From assembly GCA_905211485.1 (NCBI GenBank), contig CAJMAW010000089.1, forward strand, positions 1 to 13,228: 13,228 bases of DNA, read 5' to 3'. The notes under the pieces are model-generated. The model searched no databases. It was given only the letters and a program-made list of their open reading frames with translations, and was not told where the DNA came from. Within the stretch, counting starts at the first letter, position 1. Each line of letters opens with the position of its first letter. The position numbers and the translations under genes are program-made. Shown one piece after another: positions 1 to 7,806 of this stretch. This stretch comes from an uncultured Lentisphaeria bacterium (GTDB taxonomy: Bacteria; Verrucomicrobiota; Lentisphaeria; Victivallales; UBA1829).

Positions 1-164
1 TCCGTGCCGCGTTCCCCCGCGCCATGAAGCAGGAACAGCAAAGCGGCTTTTCCCGGCTGTTCCGGACAAGTCAATTTAGAACAATACGGCAGCTGTTTGC
101 CGCTGCCGTCAGTGAAAATCAGCTGTTCGAACCGGTATGTCTGAACCATCTCCTGCGTATCCAT
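1..164 (-). CDS. Alpha/beta hydrolase (esterase/peptidase type), N-terminal fragment cut by the window edge
   Basis: An open frame runs from an ATG at 164 to the window edge, giving 54 codons with no stop. The visible protein begins MDTQEMVQTYRFEQL and reaches LLFLLHGAGERGT at residues 42-54. The HGAGERG segment is the strand-plus-oxyanion-hole motif seen near the start of alpha/beta hydrolases of the predicted-peptidase/PHB-depolymerase/dienelactone-hydrolase type; the catalytic Ser, Asp and His would lie beyond the edge. There is no signal peptide in the visible part, so it may be cytoplasmic. The start at 164 is preceded by a purine-rich GGAAAGGAAA ribosome binding site (about 170-179) and by a strong promoter; Met6 is a less likely alternative start. 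It is divergent from pdxJ. The fold is fairly sure, the substrate unknown. Confidence 0.72.
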   Translation of the reverse strand, partial: MDTQEMVQTYRFEQLIFTDGSGKQLPYCSKLTCPEQPGKAALLFLLHGAGERGT

Positions 165-213
165 AAATCCGTTTCCTTTCCATAGAAGCAAAGTGAAGAA
201 TCATATACCTCAT

Positions 214-241
214 ATTATAGCATGTTTTCCTCTGAACGCAA
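214..241 (-). promoter_or_regulatory. Sigma70-type promoter of the hydrolase gene
   Basis: On the minus strand TTGCGT (241-236) is followed after 16 bp by a perfect TATAAT (219-214). A TG one base upstream of the -10 (222-221) makes it an extended -10. It lies about 50 bp ahead of the hydrolase start codon and is divergent from the pdxJ promoter. Inferred from consensus match only. Confidence 0.7.
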
Positions 242-263
242 GGAGATTTATTCAGAAATCGGG

Positions 264-292
264 TTGCATTCCGCTGAAATGACGTGTATATT
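264..292 (+). promoter_or_regulatory. Sigma70-type promoter of pdxJ-pilT
   Basis: TTGCAT (264-269), a 17 bp spacer, and TATATT (287-292) give a good sigma70 promoter with a predicted transcript start near 299, about 54 nt before the pdxJ start codon. Its -35 is only 22 bp from the -35 of the divergent hydrolase promoter, so the two may compete or share a regulator. Confidence 0.65.
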
Positions 293-352
293 TCAGTAAA
301 AACAAAATCAGCAGGACGCGGGAAAGCGTCTCAGGATAAGGAGTGTTTCAAA

Positions 353-1099
353 ATGAACGGAAAATTGAAATTGGGCGTCAATATCGACCATGTGGCAACC
401 CTGCGGCAGGCACGTCTCGGTGTCTATCCCAGTCCGCTGGAAGCGGCAAAGATCTGCGAAGCGGCGGGAGCCGACGGCATCACGGCGCATCTGCGGGAAG
501 ACAGACGGCATATTCAGGACGCCGATATGACCGCACTCGCCGCAGCCGTGAAAAGTCTGAATATGGAAATGGCTGTAACGGAGGAAATGCTCCGAATTGC
601 GTCCACTCTTGTCAAGCCCGAAAACTGCTGTCTGGTGCCGGAAAAACGCCGCGAACTCACCACCGAGGGCGGACTTGATGCCGCGGGAAGCCTTTCCCTT
701 CTCCGCAGCGCGGTGCCGATGCTCCTGGAAGCGGGGATTCGTCCAAGTCTCTTCATCGACCCTGATTTCCGTCAGATCGACGCGGCGAAGGAATGCGGGG
801 CCCCCTGCATTGAACTGCATACCGGCGCCTTTGCCAATGCATCCGGAGAAGATCGTCTCCGGGAGCTGGAACGTCTCGTCCGGGGTGCGGACTATGCTCA
901 TTCTCTCGGGATCCTGGTCAATGCAGGCCATGGAATCGACTATGAGAACATCCTTCTCCTGAAGGAGGTGCCCTGGCTGCATGAACTGAATATCGGGCAC
1001 AGCATTATTTCCCGTTCCGTCTTTGTCGGGCTGGAAAACGCGGTCCGCGAAATGATCCGTCTGATGGCGGACTATGATAAAAACGAATCCCGCAGCTGA
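353..1099 (+). CDS. pdxJ: Pyridoxine 5'-phosphate synthase
   Basis: PdxJ condenses 1-deoxy-D-xylulose 5-phosphate with 3-amino-2-oxopropyl phosphate to make pyridoxine 5'-phosphate, the last ring-forming step of the DXP-dependent vitamin B6 pathway, in the cytosol. The 248-residue product is the usual family length. It carries the family signatures NIDHVATLRQAR (10-21), DGITAHLREDRRHI (41-54), NMEMAVTEEM (70-79), VPEKRRELTTEGG (95-107), IELHTGAF (153-160), NAGHGIDYEN (190-199) and ELNIGHSII (211-219); the conserved His46, Glu72 and His193 are present. The start at 353 is chosen because AAGGAG at 338-343 sits 9 nt upstream and family similarity begins there; the frame is open from 284, but that would place the start inside the -10 box. 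Probably cotranscribed with the pilT-like gene 21 nt downstream. Confidence 0.97.
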   Translation: MNGKLKLGVNIDHVATLRQARLGVYPSPLEAAKICEAAGADGITAHLREDRRHIQDADMTALAAAVKSLNMEMAVTEEMLRIASTLVKPENCCLVPEKRRELTTEGGLDAAGSLSLLRSAVPMLLEAGIRPSLFIDPDFRQIDAAKECGAPCIELHTGAFANASGEDRLRELERLVRGADYAHSLGILVNAGHGIDYENILLLKEVPWLHELNIGHSIISRSVFVGLENAVREMIRLMADYDKNESRS

Positions 1100-1120
1100 T
1101 AAAAAAAGGAGGGGTGACAA

Positions 1121-2227
1121 ATGAGCAGTGCAATTCTGGAAGAATTCCATAACGTCCTGATTCAGGGAATCGAGGCCAAGGCGTCGGACTGGCATATCAA
1201 GGAGGATTTTCCCGTTTCGCTCCGCATTTCCGGCGAAATGGTCCAGACCGATCTCACGCCCGACAAAACCTTCATGGAGACCATCATCGAACACATGAGC
1301 ACTCCGGAACAGCGGGAAAGCTACAAGAAGACCGGAGATCTGGACGTTTCCTACTCGCAGGAGAACATCGGCCGTTTCCGTGTGAACGTCCACCGTCAGC
1401 GCGGGACCCACGCCATGACCATGCGCCATGTGAAAAATAAAATCATGACCTTCGATCAGCTCGGGCTTCCTCCCGTTCTCAAGACCATTTCCGAAATGAA
1501 GCGCGGCATCATCATCATCTGCGGAACCACCGGGTCCGGAAAATCCACCACCCTTGCCGCCATGCTCGATTATGTCAACGCCCATTTCCAGCGCCACATC
1601 ATCACCATTGAAGACCCCATCGAGTATGAATTCAAGGACAATCTCTCGTTCTTCGAACAGCGGGAAGTCGGGCTGGACACCTGCAGCTTCTACAGCGCAC
1701 TCGTCCATGCCCTGCGTCAGGACCCGGACATCATCATGGTCGGTGAAATGAGAGACCGGGAAAGTTTTGAAGCCGCGCTTCAGGCCGCCGATACCGGACA
1801 TCTGGTCCTTTCCACCCTCCATGCCACCAATGCGTCCCAGGCCGTCAACCGCATCCTCGACTTCTTCCCCCATTCTGAACAGGATCCCATCCGCGAGGCT
1901 CTCGCCCTGAACCTTCAGGCAACCATTTCCCAGCGCCTCCTGCCGAAGGCCTTCGGCGGAGGCATGGTTCCTGTCAATGAAATCATGATCAACACTCCCG
2001 TCGTCCGGAAACTTCTGGAAGAGGACAAGCTGGAAAAACTCCCCGCCGCCATCGAAGCTGGCCGCGAGGACGGCATGCAGTCCTACAATCAGGCGCTTCT
2101 GGCATTGATCAATAATGGGGACATCACCGAGGAAGTCGGTCTGGATGCCTCCGCCATGCCCGATCAGCTCAAAATGAATCTGAAAGGCATCTTCCTCGGC
2201 GGGGATTCCGGAATCCTCGGCGACTGA
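1121..2227 (+). CDS. pilT: PilT/PilU-type ATPase (type IV pilus retraction family)
   Basis: A 368-residue cytoplasmic hexameric AAA-like motor ATPase of the GspE/PilT family. In type IV pilus systems these proteins power pilus retraction and twitching. The N-terminal PAS-like domain (about 1-110) leads into the RecA-like core with Walker A GTTGSGKST (135-143), Asp box ITIEDPIE (161-168), Walker B DPDIIMVGEMRD (201-212) and His box GHLVLSTLHAT (226-236). The C-terminal part (VVRKLLEEDKLEKLPAAIEA, GMQSYNQAL) matches the PilT/PilU pattern rather than GspE/PilB, which have a longer N-terminus and a zinc-binding region. A consensus ribosome binding site AAGGAGGGG (1106-1114) precedes the start. 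No other pilus gene lies in the window, so PilT versus PilU cannot be decided. Pairing with pdxJ looks like shared transcription without functional linkage. Confidence 0.92.
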   Translation: MSSAILEEFHNVLIQGIEAKASDWHIKEDFPVSLRISGEMVQTDLTPDKTFMETIIEHMSTPEQRESYKKTGDLDVSYSQENIGRFRVNVHRQRGTHAMTMRHVKNKIMTFDQLGLPPVLKTISEMKRGIIIICGTTGSGKSTTLAAMLDYVNAHFQRHIITIEDPIEYEFKDNLSFFEQREVGLDTCSFYSALVHALRQDPDIIMVGEMRDRESFEAALQAADTGHLVLSTLHATNASQAVNRILDFFPHSEQDPIREALALNLQATISQRLLPKAFGGGMVPVNEIMINTPVVRKLLEEDKLEKLPAAIEAGREDGMQSYNQALLALINNGDITEEVGLDASAMPDQLKMNLKGIFLGGDSGILGD

Positions 2228-2262
2228 GCACTTTTTAGAAAAGCGATCCCGATTTCACAGGA

Positions 2263-2302
2263 AGGGGGTGCGGCAGGTATTTGGCTGTCCCCCCCTTTTT
2301 TT
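2263..2302 (+). terminator. Probable rho-independent terminator after pilT
   Basis: GGGGG at 2264-2268 can pair with the C run at 2289-2295, helped by an inner CAG/CTG pair, and is followed directly by seven T (2296-2302). It lies 36 nt after the pilT stop codon. The stem is imperfect inside, so confidence is moderate. Confidence 0.6.
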
Positions 2303-2603
2303 CTCCCCGCTGTTCCCTCTCTCCTCTCTTCTCCTCCCCCTCCTGCCTTTTTCCTGTATTCTCTCCTGTTCTTTCCCTGCTTCCGGAATGGAGAAAGAGG
2401 AAAATGAAAAGGAGCAGTGCCGTTTTTTATTTTCCGTGATGGATCCGGGGAGCATTTTCTTCTTCTTCACTATCTTCCGTTTTCCTTCTTCTGTCAGCCG
2501 ATTCCGGCGGAGTTCCGGCGGCGGGGAAAAAAAGGTCTGTGCTGCTCTTTCCATCCGGATGATTTTCTGTCTGTGAATCCGGAGGCGTTGAACCTATTGG
2601 GGG
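2303..2603. other. Gene-free spacer with a long polypyrimidine tract
   Basis: No convincing gene is seen. From about 2289 to 2385 the plus strand is almost pure C/T, broken by only a few purines. From about 2385 it turns into mixed sequence with short A/G and T runs. Frames are open on both strands here (about 100 codons), but their translations are low-complexity and show no domain or ribosome binding site. Confidence 0.6.
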
Positions 2604-2647
2604 AAAAAAGGAGACGGCAGCCGTTTGAGAGCTGCCGTCTCCATTTT
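2604..2647 (-). terminator. Strong bidirectional rho-independent terminator ending the ABC importer operon
   Basis: A perfect 12-bp inverted repeat, GGAGACGGCAGC at 2610-2621 and GCTGCCGTCTCC at 2631-2642, encloses a 9-nt loop. Read on the minus strand the stem is followed by six T (positions 2609-2604), placing a classic terminator about 100 nt past the stop of the MalG-type permease gene. On the plus strand it is followed by ATTTTT (2643-2648), so it can also stop read-through from the pilT side. Confidence 0.9.
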
Positions 2648-2742
2648 TATCCTCCGTTTTTTCGGATAATCACAGAAGGATCCGGAGTGCATCCTTTTTC
2701 CGGATTCCTCCGGCCATTCTGGATGAGAACGGGGCATTCCCG

Positions 2743-5088
2743 CTATTTTTCGGTCGGGACCACGATTCCCTTGATAATGATGTTCTGACAGAAGATGAAC
2801 ACAATCAATGTGGGTATGGCTGCGATGATCAGAGCTGCGAAGCCGACCGCCTGAGAGGATCTCTGCTGCAGCTGATAAAGATACACCATCATGGTCCACA
2901 TGGATTTTTCCTGACAGAGCAAAAATGCGAGCATGAAGTTCCCGTAAGCTCCGGTGAATGCGCCGAGCGCAATCACCGAAAGAATCGGAGTGGAAAGACT
3001 CATGGCGATATGCCAGAAGACGGTCCATTCGCTGGCGCCGTCAATGGCGGCGGATTCAAAGAGTTCCTTCGGGAGACTGTCGAAGAAGCCTTTCAGCAGG
3101 AAGATCGAATATCCCTGCGCCATGCTCGGGAGAATGAGGGCGGCAAAGGTGTTGAGCAGTCCGAAGTCCTTGATCAGAAGGAACTGCGGGATTCCGAGCA
3201 CCATTCCCGGGAATGCCATGGGCAGCATCAGGAAAAGCAGAATCTTGTAGGACGATGCCGGTTTGAAACGGGAAAGCCCGTACGCGCAAAGCGGATTCAC
3301 CAGCAGAGCCGCCAGCACCGCCAGGAAACAGTAGATCAGCGTATTCATGGCAGCATTGCCGTTGGTGAAAAGCGTGTCCATGACCATCAGGTAGTTGCGT
3401 TTCAGATACTCCTTGATCAGGAAGGACTTGTTTTTCAGCATAAGATCCCATTCGTATTCCTTGGCGGGAATGTGGATCTTGGCCCATTCCGTTGCGACGG
3501 TGCCCCAGGCTTTGTTGAGAGCATCGATTGTCGTATATTTCTTTCTGAGGAATTCCTCCCATTTCCCCTTGAAATTTTCCGGCTGTTCAAGACGATGCAG
3601 ATCAGCAAATTCCGGATCGCGGACGATCTTGAGATAATCTTCTCTCGCCTTGTCGCTGTATCCTTTTCCTTCCGGATACTGGACATGGGAAGGAATGTAG
3701 TTGGCGTTTTTAATCGCCAGATTGTAATCCCGGCTCATGGCTTCAAAGTCACATTCAGGCTCCTCATCGCCCTTTGCCGGCTTGGAATACAGTCTCTGGA
3801 GATAGTTCCGGTAATTGGAAGCGGATTGTCTGGCAAGCGCAATGTCCTTGGAGTCCAGCGTATTGACAAATTCGTTCCAGTCCTTTGTCATAGCCAGATT
3901 GTCTTCCTCTGGGGGCAGTTCGGGAAGAGGAATTTCCGAAAAGTTCCCGTACCCGTTTCCATAGGCTTCGTTGAGCTTGTCAAGGGATCCGTATTTTTCC
4001 CGGAGCCAGTCACGGTAGCGGAGTCCGAGAGTGTCCAGAGTCAGGGCCTTGCCGGAGGCCTTTTCACGGACAAAATCCGACCAGTCTGCACGATACTGTC
4101 CCGATTCCGGACAGACGGAGGAAATTTCCGCTTCGTCAAAGTTTTTCCATTTGGTCCCGTAGGTGTTGTTGATGTCGGTAATGTCCGTGTACTTCGATTT
4201 GAGATAATTCTGCCAGTCTTTCCGGACAAGATCGGCATCCAGTGTCACAAAAATAAAGTTGATGTCGTTTTTGACGAAGTTCTCCCAGATTTTCGCGAGT
4301 TTCGGATTTTCCGGAAGAGTCGCGGAAAGTGTGACTTCCTGCCAGCTGTTCAGATTGGTCCCGAGCTGTTTGTTGATTTCCGCAAGATTTCTGGAGGCGT
4401 CACGCCGCAGAGCGTCGATGAATGCTCCGTCAAAATCGGGCCAGGAGGTCGTAAGAGGCGTGACGTATTCGCTGTTTTTGAACTCCAGCACCGAGGGGAA
4501 CATCCCTGTCGTATAAGACGTCGTGGCCCTCTGGGATGTGAAGGTTTCGGAAGGAAGAGAAATTTCATCCCACGCACCGTAGTCCGTGGAATATTCATCG
4601 TTCATTTTGTCGATTCCGGTCTTGTCCTTCCCGTACTTCTTCTGCATGAATTCACGGTAGTTCCTCAGACTCAAAGGATAGACTCCGAATTCATTGGCCA
4701 TGCCGATCACCCGCCAGTAATGGGGGAGCGTTTCGCGCATTTCCTTCAGAAATTCGCTGTAGTCTTCCACACGTTTGGTCGAGACTGTTTTCGGTTCCTC
4801 CAGCGTGTCGATGTTCCGGTTCGGTTCCTTCAAAATCCCCTTGATGAAACCGTAGCCTCCATTGTACTTGGTGAAAAGATATTTCCGGAAGAGGGCCGTA
4901 TCGTCATAGACGAATTCCGGAATGATGTTGAAGTTTTTGAAATCCACAGCGCTTTTGAAGGAGCCCGAAAGCATCAGCAGCAGAGGATATACCATGGTCG
5001 TTGCCCCTGTGATCAGAATCACATGGATTATGACATTCAGGAGCTTGACCTTCCAGTTCTTTTTTTCTACCTGACCGATAATTGCCAT
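2743..5088 (-). CDS. MalG-type ABC sugar permease with a giant repeat-bearing periplasmic insertion
   Basis: The ends are a recognisable MalG/UgpE-class inner-membrane permease: a first helix at about 15-38, then five more between about 582 and 770, with the cytoplasmic EAA coupling loop ELFESAAIDGASEWTVFWHI at 676-695 that docks on the ATPase. Family members are usually 270-300 residues; this one has 781. The excess is a hydrophilic region at about 45-575 between helices 1 and 2, which topology places in the periplasm. It holds about seven degenerate repeats spaced 66-84 residues, starting near 67, 144, 223, 292, 358, 426 and 510. The clearest reads YRDWLREKYGSLDKLNEAYG at 358-377, followed by an EIPLP segment. 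The start codon lies 6 nt after the stop of the binding-protein/permease gene, so translation is probably coupled; the ribosome binding site is weak and purine-rich. A transport role is secure; the role of the insertion is unknown. Confidence 0.88.
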   Translation of the reverse strand: MAIIGQVEKKNWKVKLLNVIIHVILITGATTMVYPLLLMLSGSFKSAVDFKNFNIIPEFVYDDTALFRKYLFTKYNGGYGFIKGILKEPNRNIDTLEEPKTVSTKRVEDYSEFLKEMRETLPHYWRVIGMANEFGVYPLSLRNYREFMQKKYGKDKTGIDKMNDEYSTDYGAWDEISLPSETFTSQRATTSYTTGMFPSVLEFKNSEYVTPLTTSWPDFDGAFIDALRRDASRNLAEINKQLGTNLNSWQEVTLSATLPENPKLAKIWENFVKNDINFIFVTLDADLVRKDWQNYLKSKYTDITDINNTYGTKWKNFDEAEISSVCPESGQYRADWSDFVREKASGKALTLDTLGLRYRDWLREKYGSLDKLNEAYGNGYGNFSEIPLPELPPEEDNLAMTKDWNEFVNTLDSKDIALARQSASNYRNYLQRLYSKPAKGDEEPECDFEAMSRDYNLAIKNANYIPSHVQYPEGKGYSDKAREDYLKIVRDPEFADLHRLEQPENFKGKWEEFLRKKYTTIDALNKAWGTVATEWAKIHIPAKEYEWDLMLKNKSFLIKEYLKRNYLMVMDTLFTNGNAAMNTLIYCFLAVLAALLVNPLCAYGLSRFKPASSYKILLFLMLPMAFPGMVLGIPQFLLIKDFGLLNTFAALILPSMAQGYSIFLLKGFFDSLPKELFESAAIDGASEWTVFWHIAMSLSTPILSVIALGAFTGAYGNFMLAFLLCQEKSMWTMMVYLYQLQQRSSQAVGFAALIIAAIPTLIVFIFCQNIIIKGIVVPTEK

Positions 5089-5094
5089 TTTTTC

Positions 5095-7698
5095 TTATTT
5101 CCCCGTCGTTTTGAATTCCATGTTGGAGAGCTTCTTCAGCTGATAGATCGTGAACAGCAGCGTCGTAACGCCCAGAATCCACGCCATCGCAATGGCGGTT
5201 CCGAATCTCAGATTCGTATACGCCTCTTTGAAGATATGCAGTTCGGCCACTTCCGTGTTGGCACGTCCGAAAGTCATGATCAGGATCATGCCTCCGCTCT
5301 GCGCAGCTCCGATGAAGGCGCCTACAAAGTTGATGATGATCAGGGCCTTCAGAGTCGGGAGAGTCACATGCCAGATCTTCTGGAAGAAATTGGCACCGTC
5401 GATTTCGGCCGCTTCGTAAATATCGTCAGGCACACCCTTGAGCGCGGCCAGATAAATCAGACAGCCGGGGCCGGCGCTCGCCCATACGGTCGGGATAATA
5501 CATGCCAGCATGGCCCAGTTCGAGTCCTCAAGCCAGGCTATCGGCGAAAAGTCGATCCCGAAAAAGCCCAGAATGGACCCCACCACCTGGTTCATGATCC
5601 CGTTCGGCCCGGACTGGTAGAACAGTCTCCACATATAGATGACGACCAGTCCGCTCATCACGGCGGGAAGATAGTACAGCGTCCGGTACAGAAGTTTCGC
5701 GTGCGACACTTCCTGAAGCAGAATCGCCAGAATGATCGGCGCAAAAAAGCCCAGCGCCAGAATCAGCACCATGTAGCGCAATGTGTTCCAGACCGATCCC
5801 CACCATTCCTTGCTGTAAAGAACGTCCGCCAGGTTGTTGAATCCGGTCCATGTTGATCCCCCTACGACCCGGTAGTCCTGGAACAGCAGCGCCGACCCTG
5901 AAAACATCGGGTAGTACACCCAGATCAGAATGCTCACCAGCGCGGGAATCATGATCAGATAGCCCAGCCAGTTCTTCCGGAACTCCCAGCCTTTGCGTTT
6001 TCCCGAATAGCTGTCCTTCGGGGAGAAGATCATCCAGATCTTGTAAAGGGCATAACAGAAAATGGCTCCGATGATGATTGCGACAATGATTGCCACGCGG
6101 TTCCTCTTCGCCCGTTCCTCGGGTGAGAGTTTTCCGATCATCTGGACTGTTGTGTTGTCTGAGGCTTCCTTCAGGGTTTTCTGAAGAAGATTCAGCCTTT
6201 CCTCGGGATCGTCCGGCAGTTTGTTTTCGCGGGCAAGCTGCATGGCCTTGTCGATCGGGTCGGTCATATACAGATAGACCATCTGGCAGTTGCGTCCGTA
6301 GGGTTCCGGTTTCCCGTCCTTGACCGCCTGATTGAAGGTTTCCTCGTATTCAGGCGGGAAATATTTCAGATACTCATTATAGCCGAATTCGCGGAGCCAC
6401 TGCGGGGAGAGCATGCGCCCGAGCCCGTTCTCCACAAGAACCTTTGCCGTGATGCGGCGGGCTTCCTTCGACTTCATGAAGTTGATGTACGTCCATGCCG
6501 CCTCCCGGATTTTTTCCGCAGGTACATATTTCCCATCCGAGTTGATCCGGCCCTGGATATTGGAAAAGATCCCTTCCATGCCGGCATTCAGTTCGGTCCC
6601 GCGTTTGCCGGTGGGGCCTTCGGGGAAGGGGGCGATTCCGATCAGAGAGGCGTCGGTGCCGCCACCCATTTTCTGACTGTCGAGATATTGCACCATCATG
6701 CCGAGGCGGCCTTCGCTCCAGGCGTCTCCCCCTTGGGGGCCGCCTGTGTTCTGGGCGGAAAGGCTGGTGTATCCGCGCTGGATTTTCCCGTTGGAATCCA
6801 CCCATTCTTCGGTTGCGAGTCTCACGTAGAAGTCGAGTGCAACGGCGGCTTCTCTGGATCCGAAGACCGCCACCCATTCTCCGTCGCTGTTCTTTTCCAC
6901 GGCTTCGCCGCCGGCAGACCAGAGAAAGGCCATGAAGTCCCACGCCGCCTGCAGACCGCTGGTCATGTTCAGACCGAAACGGTTCCGCTCAGGATCGCTG
7001 AGTTTCTTCGCAAATTCGTAAAGTTCCTCCCAGTTTTTCGGAGGCGTCTCGGGGTCGAGACCGACTTCCTGAAACAGGTCTTTGCGCCACATCAGCACAC
7101 GGACAAGCAGCTCCCCGGGAATGGCCCAGATGTGATTCCCAGGTGCGTTGCCGTCAATGCCGGGGCCTTCCCGGTAGATCACAGGGCGGATCGGTGCGGG
7201 AGTGTCTTTCAGAAATGCAGCTATCCCACCGGGATAGTCCCGTTCAATGAATTCATCCAGCGGATACAGAAACGCCTGCTGAATATAGGTGTCAGACATC
7301 CGGAAGTTGACTCCCATCACGTCCGGTGCACTTCCTCCCGCGATCGCAAGCATGATTTTGGACTCGTCCCCGATTCCCGCAATCGAAATTCCGCTGAAAG
7401 CCGACAGTTCAATATACGGATAAAGCTTGCGGAATTCCCGGAATACCTCCAGGCGCGCCTTGCTCTGCGGATCCGTGGATTTCGGGTCCGGCAGATAATT
7501 GAGCTTCAGGGGGATTTTCAGAACTTCCTCTTGTTTCGCTGGAGCTTGTGTTTTCCCCGCAAGAGGAGTTTTTGATTTTTCCGGTGCCTGTGCCTGAAGA
7601 CCCGGTGTCAGCGTCATGCCGATTCCGAGTGTCAGAAGGGCCGCCGTCGTGCGCCAGAATCTGGCGGAGAGAGGCGTCTGCATTCTTTTCCGTATCAT
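5095..7698 (-). CDS. Fusion of an extracellular sugar-binding protein with a MalF-type ABC permease
   Basis: This 867-residue protein joins two usually separate subunits of a carbohydrate importer. Residues 1-37 look like a signal peptide (basic start, hydrophobic 18-30, possible AQA cleavage); no lipobox cysteine is seen. Residues about 57-515 resemble family 1 solute-binding proteins (KIMLAIAGGSAPDVMGV at 114-130, a MWRKDLFQEVGLD segment at 203-215, NWEELYEFAKKL at 222-233). A helix at 534-556 and a basic linker (557-576) return the chain to the cytoplasm, and 572-860 is a MalF-type permease with EAA motif YEAAEIDGANFFQKIWHVTL at 761-780. This order gives a consistent topology with the binding domain in the periplasm. 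Start at 7698 is uncertain: Met6 (7683) has an equally modest ribosome binding site. First gene of the operon with the MalG-type permease; no ATPase gene is near. Confidence 0.88.
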   Translation of the reverse strand: MIRKRMQTPLSARFWRTTAALLTLGIGMTLTPGLQAQAPEKSKTPLAGKTQAPAKQEEVLKIPLKLNYLPDPKSTDPQSKARLEVFREFRKLYPYIELSAFSGISIAGIGDESKIMLAIAGGSAPDVMGVNFRMSDTYIQQAFLYPLDEFIERDYPGGIAAFLKDTPAPIRPVIYREGPGIDGNAPGNHIWAIPGELLVRVLMWRKDLFQEVGLDPETPPKNWEELYEFAKKLSDPERNRFGLNMTSGLQAAWDFMAFLWSAGGEAVEKNSDGEWVAVFGSREAAVALDFYVRLATEEWVDSNGKIQRGYTSLSAQNTGGPQGGDAWSEGRLGMMVQYLDSQKMGGGTDASLIGIAPFPEGPTGKRGTELNAGMEGIFSNIQGRINSDGKYVPAEKIREAAWTYINFMKSKEARRITAKVLVENGLGRMLSPQWLREFGYNEYLKYFPPEYEETFNQAVKDGKPEPYGRNCQMVYLYMTDPIDKAMQLARENKLPDDPEERLNLLQKTLKEASDNTTVQMIGKLSPEERAKRNRVAIIVAIIIGAIFCYALYKIWMIFSPKDSYSGKRKGWEFRKNWLGYLIMIPALVSILIWVYYPMFSGSALLFQDYRVVGGSTWTGFNNLADVLYSKEWWGSVWNTLRYMVLILALGFFAPIILAILLQEVSHAKLLYRTLYYLPAVMSGLVVIYMWRLFYQSGPNGIMNQVVGSILGFFGIDFSPIAWLEDSNWAMLACIIPTVWASAGPGCLIYLAALKGVPDDIYEAAEIDGANFFQKIWHVTLPTLKALIIINFVGAFIGAAQSGGMILIMTFGRANTEVAELHIFKEAYTNLRFGTAIAMAWILGVTTLLFTIYQLKKLSNMEFKTTGK

Positions 7699-7750
7699 GC
7701 CTGTGTCCCGTTTTTTAATTGAATGAATAAAATTAGTTTGGTTTTTCTTG

Positions 7751-7762
7751 TTTCCCGGGAAA
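7751..7762. promoter_or_regulatory. 12-bp perfect palindrome in the importer leader
   Basis: TTTCCCGGGAAA lies 53 bp upstream of the importer start codon. Perfect symmetry would suit a dimeric regulator, but related TTCCCGGGAA strings also occur inside coding sequence here (near 9375 and 10235), so it may reflect composition. Function unproven. Confidence 0.25.
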
Positions 7763-7806
7763 AATGGATTCCCCGGCGGATGAAAAAAACTTTTTCCCCC
7801 GGCAGA

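Noticed and set aside
284..352. Upstream extension of pdxJ by 23 codons
   Set aside because: The ATG at 284 lies within the promoter -10 region and has no ribosome binding site, while 353 has AAGGAG at correct spacing and matches the family start.
308..1873. 521-codon open frame on the minus strand opposite pdxJ and pilT
   Set aside because: It overlaps two well-identified genes, has no domain or ribosome binding site, and is rich in His/Gly/Phe as expected of an antisense shadow.
2255..2576. Overlapping open frames of about 100 codons on both strands after pilT
   Set aside because: The translations are low-complexity products of purine/pyrimidine runs, one contains the terminator hairpin, and neither has a domain.
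3010..5856. 948-codon open frame on the plus strand opposite the two importer genes
   Set aside because: It is antisense to two genes with clear family motifs and membrane topology, its translation has no recognisable domain, and it spans the junction of the two genes. It is a by-product of codon bias.
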